A DNA stretch of 64,000 bases from an uncultured Pelagibacteraceae bacterium (GTDB taxonomy: Bacteria; Pseudomonadota; Alphaproteobacteria; Pelagibacterales; AG-422-B15): assembly GCA_902610585.1 (NCBI GenBank), contig CACLWE010000004.1:1-64000 (forward strand), read 5' to 3'. The translations under genes and the position numbers were made by a program. The notes under the pieces are model-generated. The model did no database searches. It was not told the DNA's origin and was given only the letters and a program-made list of their open reading frames with translations. Of the stretch, positions 20,816 to 28,784 are shown in pieces (position 1 is the first letter of the stretch; every line of letters starts with the position of its first letter).

Positions 20816-21687
20816 TCAACTGATATCAAAGATTGAAATGGACCACTTCCAATAAATAATTGGTTAGAACCGTTGTTTCCAAGTGTCATTCCTTCCCCTA
20901 CATTCATTGACATATCAAGACTGGTTGTGTTATCTGTGAATGTAATCGATGGATCAAATGAGACTACACCTAATAGTTGATTAACGTCACTGCCTTCACT
21001 AGCTAACATACTATTACTATCAATCAAATATCCTGTAACATCAGAATTAGTTCCATTAATGTTATTAGCAACAGCTGTTGCATTGAACGCACTAAAGTCA
21101 AAAGTAAGCAATGTTTCTGTTGTTTTTCCGGCTGTAGGAGCGGAGTCCGCACATGTAGAAGTCCCTCCAGAAGGAATAATACTTCCTCCTTCAGGTTGAG
21201 CCCTGAAAGTGGTATCAACTTCTTTTGATGCACAATAAGCTCCCGTAGTACCATCAGAGCCTGTCATCGATGCACTAAACTGGGCAGATATAGTAATTCC
21301 GAAGGTATTATTTAGTAACATCACACCGTGTGTATAAGTACCATTAGCAGGTCTTGATATAGACCCTGACATATCGAATGATCCACCCTGTGTAATACTA
21401 ATCGTATTTCCTGATGTATTCTCCCAGACTTTAGTGCAATTTGTTAGATCAGCAGCTGTTGTGACATTTGGTGCAGTTGGAGCACTAGAACACAAATACA
21501 TTTCATAAGCAACGATTTCATAAAGATCGGGAGCAGTAAAACAGCTATAATTATTTCCAGCGTCAGTTAAAAAACCATTGTCAATTACACCACCTGTTAT
21601 ACTGCAACTAGCTGATGATTTATTAATTGAAATCAAAGTAACAAAAAATCCAAATATTATTGAGATGATATAAATATTTCTTTTCAT
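20812..21687 (-). CDS. Secreted Ser/Thr/Asn-rich protein of unknown function, partner of the adjacent barrel
   Basis: I do not recognise the family. I prefer the ATG at 21685-21687, giving 291 residues, over the upstream GTG at 21702. It then begins with a clean signal peptide (MKRNIYIISIIFGFFVTLIS) and probable cleavage near SSAS. The mature part has paired cysteines near its N-terminus (SASCSITGG, NYSCFTA, MYLCSS, TNCTK), which suggests disulphides in the periplasm or outside. A long region follows that is rich in Ser, Thr, Gly and Asn with alternating beta-prone segments, as in surface proteins. It starts four bases after the stop of the inverse-autotransporter-like barrel gene, so the two are probably co-translated and functionally linked. 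Confidence 0.7.
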   Translation of the reverse strand: MKRNIYIISIIFGFFVTLISINKSSASCSITGGVIDNGFLTDAGNNYSCFTAPDLYEIVAYEMYLCSSAPTAPNVTTAADLTNCTKVWENTSGNTISITQGGSFDMSGSISRPANGTYTHGVMLLNNTFGITISAQFSASMTGSDGTTGAYCASKEVDTTFRAQPEGGSIIPSGGTSTCADSAPTAGKTTETLLTFDFSAFNATAVANNINGTNSDVTGYLIDSNSMLASEGSDVNQLLGVVSFDPSITFTDNTTSLDMSMNVGEGMTLGNNGSNQLFIGSGPFQSLISVD

Positions 21688-21691
21688 ATTC

Positions 21692-22579
21692 TTAAAAACC
21701 ACTTGCTGTTACATTTAAACTAGTTTTGGTGACTCTAATTTTATTTTCTCTTTTCACAGGTTCGTACATTCTATCTTCAACTGGAACATAATTTAAGTAA
21801 CCATATGTTTGGTTAAAGGGTTTAGTATCTTCGTTTAAAGGAATAACATATGAAATATTAGCAAATGTACCGTCACCAGTTTTATTATCATCTACATATC
21901 CTACCTCTAAATCAATATTACTACCGATCAGATTGAGGCCATATTTTTCTCCTTCAACCTCGAATGATCCTGTTCCATTCTCAAATTCAAAAAGCGCAGC
22001 AAATACTCTTGCGTTAGCATCTATAGGCAAATGATAATCTAATCTTGTATCCCAACCATCCATAGCTTCTTCTGTGATACCCGTAGAAATAGTTTGTATT
22101 CCAGAGGATGAGTCATAAATATTTGAGCGAAAATCAAAAACACTACTAATTACTTCAATACCTGCGCCGTTTCTCTGGTGTGAGTCATCAAATGAATAAT
22201 CAAAAAATAAATTAAATCCAAATATAACTTTGTTATCATTAAGAAGAGTTCTATGTCCAAGACCCAGGTTAATTGTTTGGTCATTGTTGTGAAGGTTCAA
22301 AGAGTTTTGGTTAAATATTGCGCTGTTACCATACTCAGAAATCATATTAACATTGGTGAGAGATATCGTTGGCTTTAAATGTTCTTGCACGCCCAAATTT
22401 AAATCGAGATACTTCACTCTACTATTTTCGCTCAATAATGATGAAATGCTATTACCAAAACTATTAGCTAAACCATTAAAATATGAGGTAACTCTATTTT
22501 CTAAATTAGATGCATTTGAAATGCCTATTAGCAAAAAAATACCTATTATTGAATAAATGTAAGCCCTAAGATTTCTCAT
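21692..22579 (-). CDS. Inverse autotransporter (intimin/invasin-type) beta-barrel protein without passenger
   Basis: An exported 295-residue protein with signal peptide (residues 1 to about 23) and a predicted outer-membrane beta barrel. The segments INLGLGHRTLLNDNKVIFGF, FFDYSFDDSHQRNGAGIEVI and FDFRSNIYDSSSG follow the order seen in the inverse autotransporter beta domain of intimins and invasins. The post-barrel RENKI stretch (VKRENKIRVTK) is also present. In known members, Ig-like or lectin passenger domains follow; here the protein stops about 20 residues after the barrel. A second exported protein is encoded immediately downstream in another frame. It may be an adhesin split into two chains, or a barrel-only porin-like descendant. 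Confidence 0.8.
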   Translation of the reverse strand: MRNLRAYIYSIIGIFLLIGISNASNLENRVTSYFNGLANSFGNSISSLLSENSRVKYLDLNLGVQEHLKPTISLTNVNMISEYGNSAIFNQNSLNLHNNDQTINLGLGHRTLLNDNKVIFGFNLFFDYSFDDSHQRNGAGIEVISSVFDFRSNIYDSSSGIQTISTGITEEAMDGWDTRLDYHLPIDANARVFAALFEFENGTGSFEVEGEKYGLNLIGSNIDLEVGYVDDNKTGDGTFANISYVIPLNEDTKPFNQTYGYLNYVPVEDRMYEPVKRENKIRVTKTSLNVTASGF

Positions 22580-22637
22580 AGATTATAAGATAACAGAAAA
22601 ATGTATTTATAGCATTGATAAAAATTATCTAATTATT

Positions 22638-22725
22638 TGGTGGCCTCACCCGGACTCGAACCGGGACGGGAATAAATCCCAAAGGATTTTAAGTCCTTTG
22701 CGTCTACCAATTCCGCCATGAGGCC
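22638..22725 (-). tRNA. tRNA-Leu (anticodon TAA)
   Basis: The minus strand gives an 88-nt class II tRNA from GGCCTCATGGCGGAATTGG to GGGTGAGGCCACCA, with a long variable arm and an encoded CCA. The anticodon loop CTTAAAA reads TAA. It stands between the rhodopsin terminator and the barrel gene. Confidence 0.97.
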
Positions 22726-22782
22726 AATACAGTGATTTATAACTCTATGTGTAATCAAGTTCCAGAACTTTAACAATGGATA

Positions 22783-22810
22783 AAAAAAAGGGGCCCGAAG
22801 GCCCCTTTTT
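22783..22810 (-). terminator. Rho-independent terminator of the proteorhodopsin gene
   Basis: On the minus strand the sequence AAAAAGGGGCC-TTCG-GGCCCCTTTTTTT forms a six-pair G-C stem extended by A-U pairs, with an extra-stable UUCG tetraloop and a U-run. It lies about 20 bases after the rhodopsin stop. The A-run on the other side makes it potentially bidirectional. Confidence 0.93.
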
Positions 22811-22831
22811 AATTATTTACTTTACAGTTAA

Positions 22832-23524
22832 TTAGTTGCTGTCTGATACTGCAGCTACATAAATAGCCATACCAAATGCAATTTTATTAACAAAGTCTGC
22901 AAGGTTATAGATTAAGTTCAATGCGCCAGCGTCAACGCCGCCACCGAAGTAACCTACAGCATAACCAATTGGATAAATTGCCCATCCGACTGTAACAATT
23001 AATCTCAATGCGTTAAATGCAGTCTGACCGGCAGCGTTTCCACTACCAGCACTTGCCTTGCTCGCTTCACCTGCAAAAACCTCGTAGATGATATATAACC
23101 ATCCAGCCATACCAATTACAAAGGCTAGAGTTACATTCATCGCTCCAGTTTCACCTAGATAACCGAAGACAAGCATAATAATTGATGCAATTAGTAGTCT
23201 CCAGAAAAGGCTTGAAGCAACAGCAGTCATCGCTGCAAGAATTACATAGAATTCTACGATTTGTAGAGGCACAGTAATCAACCAGTCAATATAACGAAGG
23301 ACTGTTGGCGAATCACCTGTAGCTACCCATACATCTCTCATGTAGAAATAGTGCCACGCCGCCACACCAGTAACCAAACCAGCAACTGTTAGGGACGTTT
23401 TCCATTTAGCAGCTACACGATCTCTTTCAAGAAAGAAGAAAGCAGTAGCGGCAACCATGGCCATAGAGATCAACCAAAACGAAATGGCTACCTGATCTCC
23501 GGGATTTAGCATTAATACTTTCAT
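22832..23524 (-). CDS. Proteorhodopsin, light-driven proton pump (blue-absorbing type)
   Basis: A seven-helix retinal protein of 230 residues. Relative to the well-known green proteorhodopsin it is offset by 17 residues without visible gaps. H58 (=H75), proton acceptor D80 (=D97, RYIDWL), Q88 (=105), proton donor E91 (=E108, QIVEFY) and Schiff-base K214 (=K231, FVNKIAFG) are all present. The D/E pair marks a proton pump and glutamine at the 105 position marks blue tuning. The N-terminus lacks the longer leader of the SAR86 protein. An AAGGGG ribosome-binding site precedes the ATG and a strong terminator follows, so it is monocistronic. No retinal synthesis genes are adjacent. Confidence 0.98.
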   Translation of the reverse strand: MKVLMLNPGDQVAISFWLISMAMVAATAFFFLERDRVAAKWKTSLTVAGLVTGVAAWHYFYMRDVWVATGDSPTVLRYIDWLITVPLQIVEFYVILAAMTAVASSLFWRLLIASIIMLVFGYLGETGAMNVTLAFVIGMAGWLYIIYEVFAGEASKASAGSGNAAGQTAFNALRLIVTVGWAIYPIGYAVGYFGGGVDAGALNLIYNLADFVNKIAFGMAIYVAAVSDSN

Positions 23525-23645
23525 GTTTATTTTCCCCTTAATTTTATAAAATTAGGCAATTATTATTGAGAATCCTACTTAAGTAAATATTAAAAAAATA
23601 ATAATAATAAATAAAATCAATTACTTAGAGATTTGTGGATAAAAA

Positions 23646-24371
23646 TTAACAATATTTTGTATCATAATTTTTAACTAATTCCTTTAATTCTGTATCACAT
23701 TTTGAAAGCTGATCATCGCTCGTTGAACGCATAACAATTGATGTTCCAAATCTATTTTCCTTGCTAAATGGATAACTGCCTATTTCAACCGAGCTATATT
23801 TTGCCTGAAGGTTAGTCAGTATCTCGGCCACATTGCTTTCGGGGGTAAAAATGTCGACTGATTTAGATTTTACCACATCCCCTTTCTTAAGAAATTGACG
23901 AGCCCCCTCCAACATTCCTTGCATAATTCCTGGTATACCTGCCAAAACAAATACATTGTCCATTTTAAACCCTGGCGCTCTACTGACTGGATTTTCAATG
24001 AGCTCTGAGCCAACAGGCATCTTAGTCATCTTCATTCGAGCTTCTGTGAGCTCTCCATCTTTATAATACTCTTTTAATATTGAGAGCGCTCCATGATTTA
24101 TTTCCAAATCAACAGAAAATGCTTTAGCAATTGACTCCGAAGTGATGTCGTCGTGTGTTGGCCCAATGCCCCCAGTGGTAAACACATAGTCATAAGTTTT
24201 TCTTAAATGGTTAACTGTCTCAACAATCACATCCTCTTCGTCACGAATTACTCTGACTTCTGTTAATTGAATACCTATTTCATTCAACCAATTTGCAAGA
24301 TATGATAGATTCTTATCTTGTGTACGACCTGATAAAATTTCATTACCTATAATAATCAATGATGCTTTCAT
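23646..24371 (-). CDS. CinA/MoaB-type molybdopterin-binding domain protein
   Basis: A 241-residue cytosolic protein with the molybdopterin-binding (MoCF_biosynth) fold. It begins KASLIIIGNEILSGRTQDKN and contains the TTGGIGPTHDDIT motif and the VLAGIPGIMQGM segment. Length and architecture match the stand-alone N-terminal half of CinA; the C-terminal nicotinamide-nucleotide amidohydrolase domain is absent. In alphaproteobacteria such proteins are often annotated as competence/damage-inducible protein A. The true substrate is unproven; ADP-ribose or NMN-related hydrolysis is known for CinA. It is divergent from sfsA with only six bases between start codons. Confidence 0.85.
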   Translation of the reverse strand: MKASLIIIGNEILSGRTQDKNLSYLANWLNEIGIQLTEVRVIRDEEDVIVETVNHLRKTYDYVFTTGGIGPTHDDITSESIAKAFSVDLEINHGALSILKEYYKDGELTEARMKMTKMPVGSELIENPVSRAPGFKMDNVFVLAGIPGIMQGMLEGARQFLKKGDVVKSKSVDIFTPESNVAEILTNLQAKYSSVEIGSYPFSKENRFGTSIVMRSTSDDQLSKCDTELKELVKNYDTKYC

Positions 24372-24377
24372 AAGCTT

Positions 24378-25079
24378 ATGTCAAAAAATTCGAAAAATTT
24401 CCTCACTGGTAAGTTCATAAAGAGATATAAGAGATTTTTTGTAGATGTTCAACTTGATAGTAAAAAAATTGTCACAGCTCATTGTCCTAATACAGGCTCT
24501 ATGATGGGATTGCTTGAAAAAGATAATTTGGTCTATTTAACAGAAGCAGATGATCCTAACCGAAAACTAAAATTTACTTTAGAAGCTATTCAATCAAACG
24601 GGGCAATGGTTGGAGTAAATACTCATCGAGCTAATCGAATTGTTGAGGAAGCAATAAGCAATGGCAAAATTTCAGAGCTAGGAAAAATTGTATCATTCAA
24701 AAGAGAAGTTAAATATGGACAAAATTCTAGAATTGACTTTTTAGTTCAAAAAAAAAATGAAGAAATATACGTTGAAGTTAAAAATGTTACTTTATCGAGA
24801 GACAAATCAATTGCAGAATTTCCTGATGCGGTCACTGAAAGAGGACTAAAGCATTTAAATGAGCTATCCACTCTTCCAACCAAGTCTATTAGAGCGGTCA
24901 TGCTTTTCTTAGTCCAAAGAGATGATTGCAGTAAGTTTAAGATCGCTGCAGATATTGATAGTAAATATGCAGATACTTTTAAAAAGGTTAAAAAAATGGG
25001 TGTTGAACCTTTATGTTATGACTGTTCTTTTAATAGAAATGGTATAAGTGTTAATAAAAAAATAAAGATATTAAATTGA
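24378..25079 (+). CDS. sfsA: SfsA family protein (sugar fermentation stimulation protein homologue)
   Basis: A 233-residue protein with the SfsA pattern: an N-terminal OB-like part (FIKRYKRFFVDVQ), the HCPNTGSMMGLL motif, and a restriction-endonuclease-like core. That core has RIDFLV, EVKNVTL and FPDAVTERGLKHLNEL. The family binds DNA and has been proposed as a nuclease, but its role is unsettled. The start fits family alignments although only six bases separate it from the divergent CinA-like gene, so its promoter must lie inside that coding region. Its stop overlaps the TTG start of map. Confidence 0.92.
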   Translation: MSKNSKNFLTGKFIKRYKRFFVDVQLDSKKIVTAHCPNTGSMMGLLEKDNLVYLTEADDPNRKLKFTLEAIQSNGAMVGVNTHRANRIVEEAISNGKISELGKIVSFKREVKYGQNSRIDFLVQKKNEEIYVEVKNVTLSRDKSIAEFPDAVTERGLKHLNELSTLPTKSIRAVMLFLVQRDDCSKFKIAADIDSKYADTFKKVKKMGVEPLCYDCSFNRNGISVNKKIKILN

Positions 25080-25846
25080 ATAACACTATTCATAGTTCTG
25101 ATGATTTTGAAGGGATGCGAAAAGCAGGTAATCTTGCAGCATCTACATTGGATCTACTTGTTGAAAAAGTAAAACCAGGTGTTTCCACTGAAGATTTAGA
25201 TAATATTGCATTTGATTATATAGTCCGTAATGGAGGTCTTATTGCCCCTTTATTTTATAAGGGCTATCCTAAGTCAGTTTGTACTTCAATTAATCACGTA
25301 ATATGTCATGGAATTCCTTCATCAAGAATTTTAGAAAATGGAGATATTGTGAATATCGATGTAACAGTAATTGTTGATGGTTGGCATGGCGATACTAGTC
25401 GCATGTTTCCTGTTGGAAAAATAAATGCCAAAGCACAAAAATTAATTGATTGCACTTTTCAAGCAATGCATGAAGGCATTAATGCTGCTCAACCTGATGC
25501 AACATTAGGTGATATTGGTAATGCAATTCAAACGTATGCAGAAAAACAAAACTACAGTGTTGTTCGTGATTTTTGTGGTCATGGACTAGGAAAAGTTTTT
25601 CATGAGTTTCCAAACATTCTACACTACGGGGATAAAGGTAAAGGTGAAAGAATTGAACCAGGAATGTTTTTTACAGTAGAACCGATGATTAATTTTGGAA
25701 AATATGATGTTAGAATGTTAGGCGATGGTTGGACGGCTGTTACAAAAGATAAAAGTTTGTCAGCACAATTTGAGCATAGTATTGGCATTACCAACGATGG
25801 TGTAGAAATTTTTACAAAATCACCTGCTGGGCTTGATAAACCGTAA
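25076..25846 (+). CDS. map: Methionine aminopeptidase, type I
   Basis: Removes the initiator methionine from nascent proteins. The 256-residue chain carries all five metal ligands: the two aspartates in NIDVTVIVDGWHGDTSRMF, histidine in GHGLGKVFHE, glutamate in FTVEPM and glutamate in AQFEHSIG. A TTG start codon at 25076-25078, overlapping the sfsA stop (TTGA), is preferred. The residues it adds (TIHSSDDFEGMRKAGNLAA) align with the normal N-terminus of the enzyme, and no ATG offers a better fit. It is co-transcribed with sfsA, and purB follows 24 bases later. Confidence 0.95.
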   Translation: MNNTIHSSDDFEGMRKAGNLAASTLDLLVEKVKPGVSTEDLDNIAFDYIVRNGGLIAPLFYKGYPKSVCTSINHVICHGIPSSRILENGDIVNIDVTVIVDGWHGDTSRMFPVGKINAKAQKLIDCTFQAMHEGINAAQPDATLGDIGNAIQTYAEKQNYSVVRDFCGHGLGKVFHEFPNILHYGDKGKGERIEPGMFFTVEPMINFGKYDVRMLGDGWTAVTKDKSLSAQFEHSIGITNDGVEIFTKSPAGLDKP

Positions 25847-25870
25847 ATTAAAGATTAAAAACATACTTAT

Positions 25871-27163
25871 ATGATCCCTCGTTATTCTAGAGCCGAGATG
25901 ACTGACGTTTGGAGCTCTAACTCTAAATTTAAAATATGGCTTGATATTGAACTCTACGCTTGCGAAGCCATGGAGAAATTAGGAACTGTTCCTAAGGGAA
26001 CAAGTAAAAAAATTAGATCAAAAGCAAAGATTAATGAAAAGAGAATTGATCAAATAGAAAAAAAAGTGAAACACGATGTAATTGCTTTTTTAACAACAAT
26101 TTCTGAATACGCGGGTCCACCTGCAAGATTTCTTCACCAAGGTCTAACTTCTTCAGATATTTTAGATACAGCCTTTAATGTTCAACTAAAACAGTCCTCG
26201 GTCATCATTGAGAAGGAACTATTAAATTTACTAAAATCATTAAAAAAGATTGCAACAAAGCACAAGAACACACCTTGCATTGGAAGAAGTCATGGGATAC
26301 ATGCCGAACCCACAACCTTTGGAATTAAAATGGCATCTTTTTATGCAGAATTTCAAAGGAGTCATAAGCGTTTTTTAAAAGCAATCGAAGAAATAAATAT
26401 ATGCGCGATTTCAGGAGCAGTCGGCAATTACGCAAATATTGATCCACGTGTTGAACAGCACGTTGCAAAAAAGTTGGGCATGAAAGCAGAAACGATTTCA
26501 ACTCAAATAATTCCAAGAGATCGTCACGCAGTATATTTTAATACTCTTGCAGTAATTGCAAGTTCGATTGAACGTTTAGCTACCGAGATAAGACATTTAC
26601 AAAGAACCGAGGTTTTAGAAGTTGAAGAATTTTTTTCAAAAGGACAAAAAGGGTCATCAGCGATGCCTCACAAAAGAAATCCAGTTCTGACTGAGAATTT
26701 AACTGGACTGGCTAGACTGATTAGAGGTTATACGGTTCCTGCTTTAGAAAATATTACTCTTTGGCATGAAAGAGACATATCGCATTCAAGTGTAGAGAGA
26801 ATAATGGCGCCAGATGCAAATATTATAATCGACTTTGCACTTTCACGAATGAATAATGTGATATCAAATCTTGTTGTATATCCAAAAAATATGAAAACTA
26901 ATTTAGATAGATTAAAAAAACTGCCAATGTCAGAAGGTTTAATGCTCGCAATGACTCAAAAAGGTTTATCGCGAGAAAATGCGTACAAGATAGTTCAACG
27001 TAATGCAATGGAGGTATGGAAAACGAATACAGATTTTGAGGTAATACTTAACAAAGATGAAGAATTAAAAAAATACCTAAGCAAAAAAGAGATATCAAAA
27101 ATTTTAGATTTAAAACACGCCGCTCGCAGAACTGACTATATTTTCAAAAAAGTTTTTAAGTAA
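25871..27163 (+). CDS. purB: Adenylosuccinate lyase
   Basis: A fumarase/aspartase-superfamily enzyme that acts twice in purine synthesis, on SAICAR and on adenylosuccinate. The 430-residue protein shows the HQGLTSSDILDTA and GRSHGIHAEPTTFG segments with catalytic histidine. The superfamily signature GSSAMPHKRNPVLTENLTG lies in the flexible catalytic loop. It is convergent with the small lysine-rich gene, only one base apart at the stops. It lies near purC-purS-purQ-purL, separated by two small minus-strand genes, a grouping common in alphaproteobacteria. Confidence 0.97.
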   Translation: MIPRYSRAEMTDVWSSNSKFKIWLDIELYACEAMEKLGTVPKGTSKKIRSKAKINEKRIDQIEKKVKHDVIAFLTTISEYAGPPARFLHQGLTSSDILDTAFNVQLKQSSVIIEKELLNLLKSLKKIATKHKNTPCIGRSHGIHAEPTTFGIKMASFYAEFQRSHKRFLKAIEEINICAISGAVGNYANIDPRVEQHVAKKLGMKAETISTQIIPRDRHAVYFNTLAVIASSIERLATEIRHLQRTEVLEVEEFFSKGQKGSSAMPHKRNPVLTENLTGLARLIRGYTVPALENITLWHERDISHSSVERIMAPDANIIIDFALSRMNNVISNLVVYPKNMKTNLDRLKKLPMSEGLMLAMTQKGLSRENAYKIVQRNAMEVWKTNTDFEVILNKDEELKKYLSKKEISKILDLKHAARRTDYIFKKVFK

Positions 27164-27164
27164 T

Positions 27165-27404
27165 TTAATTTGAATAGTAAATTGCAACAGCAAATAAACC
27201 AAAAATCAGCGCATAAGCACCTGCATAGTAAAATACGACATAATTAGAACGATCAATCATATCCACTAAAGAAGCTTTCTTTTTATTAACTGATTTTTTC
27301 TTTGTTGATTTCTTAACAATTCTTTTTTTAGTAACTTGCTTCTTTTTTTTGGTTACTTTCTTTTTTACCGACTTTTTCTTTTTTTGGGCAAACTGATACT
27401 TCAT
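27165..27404 (-). CDS. Lysine-rich small tail-anchored membrane protein, unknown function
   Basis: I recognise no family. The 79-residue product has 22 lysines within its first 43 residues, in short runs separated by Ser/Thr/Val (KKKKSVKKKVTKKKK and so on), like histone H1 tails or basic nucleic-acid-binding tails. A hydrophobic segment at about residues 53-76 (YVVFYYAGAYALIFGLFAVAIYY) leaves only a few residues outside. A basic cytosolic tail on a C-terminal anchor could tether RNA, DNA or acidic lipid to the membrane. It lies 9 bases after the ATPase zeta gene, so the two may share a transcript. The AT-rich sequence makes lysine runs likely, so lower confidence is warranted. Confidence 0.65.
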   Translation of the reverse strand: MKYQFAQKKKKSVKKKVTKKKKQVTKKRIVKKSTKKKSVNKKKASLVDMIDRSNYVVFYYAGAYALIFGLFAVAIYYSN

Positions 27405-27413
27405 AAAAAACTC

Positions 27414-27743
27414 TTATATGTTGTCTTTACCAATAATTTCTTCTTTTGCTTGAAGTAAAAATTGATCCATACTTTGTCTTAATTCGTCGTCTGAAATTGT
27501 AATACCTTTATCGTCAAAGTCCTTTCTAACCTTTCTGAAAACATCCATATCCCCATCTTCTTCAAGATCTGATTTTACAACCTCTGCAAAATATTCTTCA
27601 ACAGCCGGGCCTGATATACCTAATTTTTCAGCTGCCCACACACCTAAATACTTATTTCTACGGGCTAATATTTTAAACTCTAGTTCCTGGTCACGAGCAA
27701 ACTTACCCTCGAAACCTTTTTTTCTCTCATCAAGTTTTTTCAT
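27414..27743 (-). CDS. F1-ATPase inhibitor zeta subunit (DUF1476)
   Basis: An alphaproteobacterial regulator that blocks ATP hydrolysis by F1Fo-ATP synthase through its N-terminal segment. The 109-residue chain begins MKKLDERKKGFEGKFARDQE and continues FKILARRNKYLGVWAAEKLG, the hallmark of DUF1476/zeta. The rest forms the helical bundle that ends ADP/ATP-binding regions in Paracoccus zeta. The location between purB and purC is typical of the class. In a proteorhodopsin cell such a brake would stop back-hydrolysis when proton-motive force varies; this last point is inference. Confidence 0.93.
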   Translation of the reverse strand: MKKLDERKKGFEGKFARDQELEFKILARRNKYLGVWAAEKLGISGPAVEEYFAEVVKSDLEEDGDMDVFRKVRKDFDDKGITISDDELRQSMDQFLLQAKEEIIGKDNI

Positions 27744-27815
27744 GATTTTTTGTACTTTTGAATGAATTTAATTTAATTTAAGCACTTATCTTAACAAATA
27801 TTTTTATTACCTGCA

Positions 27816-28535
27816 ATGAGATCATCTAAAACTTTATATGAAGGTAAGGCTAAAAAAATTATTAAAGGGCCTAAAAAAAACACACTCATTCAAATTTTTA
27901 AAGACGATGCTACAGCCTATAATAAAAAGAAACATAAAATTTTTAAAGGCAAAGGCGTACTTAACAATCATATTTCTGCACACATAATGCAGTATCTTAA
28001 GTCAAAACGCATCCCAACACATTTTGAAGAAAAGCTGAATGACCGTGAGCAACTTATAAAAAAATGTGAAATTATTCCGATTGAATTTGTTGTAAGAAAT
28101 ATAACAGCTGGTTCTATTGCAAAAAAATTAGGTATTAAAGAAGGATTAAAGCTTAAAAAACCTTTACTAGAATATTATTACAAAGAAGACAGTTTGGATG
28201 ACCCAATGATTTCAAGAGACCACCTTATCACTTTTGGCTGGGCAACAAACTCTGAGCTAAAAAAAATAGATAAAATGTCTCTTCAAATTAATAAGCACTT
28301 AAGAAGTCTTTTTTTTAAAAAGAATATCATACTTGTAGATTTCAAAATTGAATTCGGTAGACTCTCATCGAACCCCAAAAAAATTGTATTAGCTGATGAA
28401 ATAAGTCCTGATTCTTGTCGATTATGGGATAAAAAAACTAATAAGAAACTTGATAAGGATGTGTTCAGAAGAAACCTCGGCAGTTTATTAAGTGCATATG
28501 AGGAGGTTGCCTCAAGATTAGGAATCGTGCATTAA
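27816..28535 (+). CDS. purC: Phosphoribosylaminoimidazole-succinocarboxamide synthase
   Basis: This SAICAR synthetase joins CAIR and aspartate in purine synthesis. The 239 residues start with LYEGKAKKIIKGP, contain the ATP/aspartate segment IPIEFVVRNITAGSIAKKLG and the signature LVDFKIEFGRL. The magnesium-site ADEISPDSCRLWD follows. The length is standard. It opens the purC-purS-purQ-purL plus-strand operon; purS begins six bases later. Confidence 0.97.
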   Translation: MRSSKTLYEGKAKKIIKGPKKNTLIQIFKDDATAYNKKKHKIFKGKGVLNNHISAHIMQYLKSKRIPTHFEEKLNDREQLIKKCEIIPIEFVVRNITAGSIAKKLGIKEGLKLKKPLLEYYYKEDSLDDPMISRDHLITFGWATNSELKKIDKMSLQINKHLRSLFFKKNIILVDFKIEFGRLSSNPKKIVLADEISPDSCRLWDKKTNKKLDKDVFRRNLGSLLSAYEEVASRLGIVH

Positions 28536-28541
28536 AGTCTA

Positions 28542-28784
28542 ATGCTAGCCAAAATTCATATCACATTAAAAAAAGATGTACTTGATCCTCAAGGCTCAGT
28601 TATTGCAAATTCACTGAAATCTCTTGGATTCGACAACGTTAATGATGTCAGACAGGGAAAATTCATAGAACTTGAAATCAACAGTAACAATAAAGAGGAA
28701 GCTGAGAAGCAGTGTAATGATATGTGTGAGAAATTATTGGCTAACTTAGTTATTGAAGACTACTCAGTAGAAATTGAAAATTAA
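28542..28784 (+). CDS. purS: Phosphoribosylformylglycinamidine synthase subunit PurS
   Basis: A small structural subunit that bridges PurQ and PurL in the three-component FGAM synthase. The 80 residues have the expected pattern: a beta strand with KDVLDPQGSVIANSLKSLGF, then NDVRQGKFIELEI, and a C-terminal VIEDYSVEIE. It stands between purC and purQ, and its stop is directly followed by the purQ ATG. Its presence matches the short PurL downstream. Confidence 0.95.
   Translation: MLAKIHITLKKDVLDPQGSVIANSLKSLGFDNVNDVRQGKFIELEINSNNKEEAEKQCNDMCEKLLANLVIEDYSVEIEN

Noticed and set aside
21692-21715. A GGT-TTT-T-AAG sequence at the barrel stop could allow +1 slippage and fuse the barrel to the downstream secreted protein.
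   Set aside because: A fusion would place a complete signal peptide (MKRNIYIISIIFGFF) inside the chain after the barrel, which would block normal outer-membrane topology. The downstream gene has its own ATG, so separate translation is simpler.
23595-23625. ATA/TAA-rich short repeat upstream of proteorhodopsin as a CRISPR or iteron.
   Set aside because: It is simple AT-rich sequence without regular spacing or spacers; the adjacent TACTTAAGTA palindrome is only 10 bp and likely by chance.
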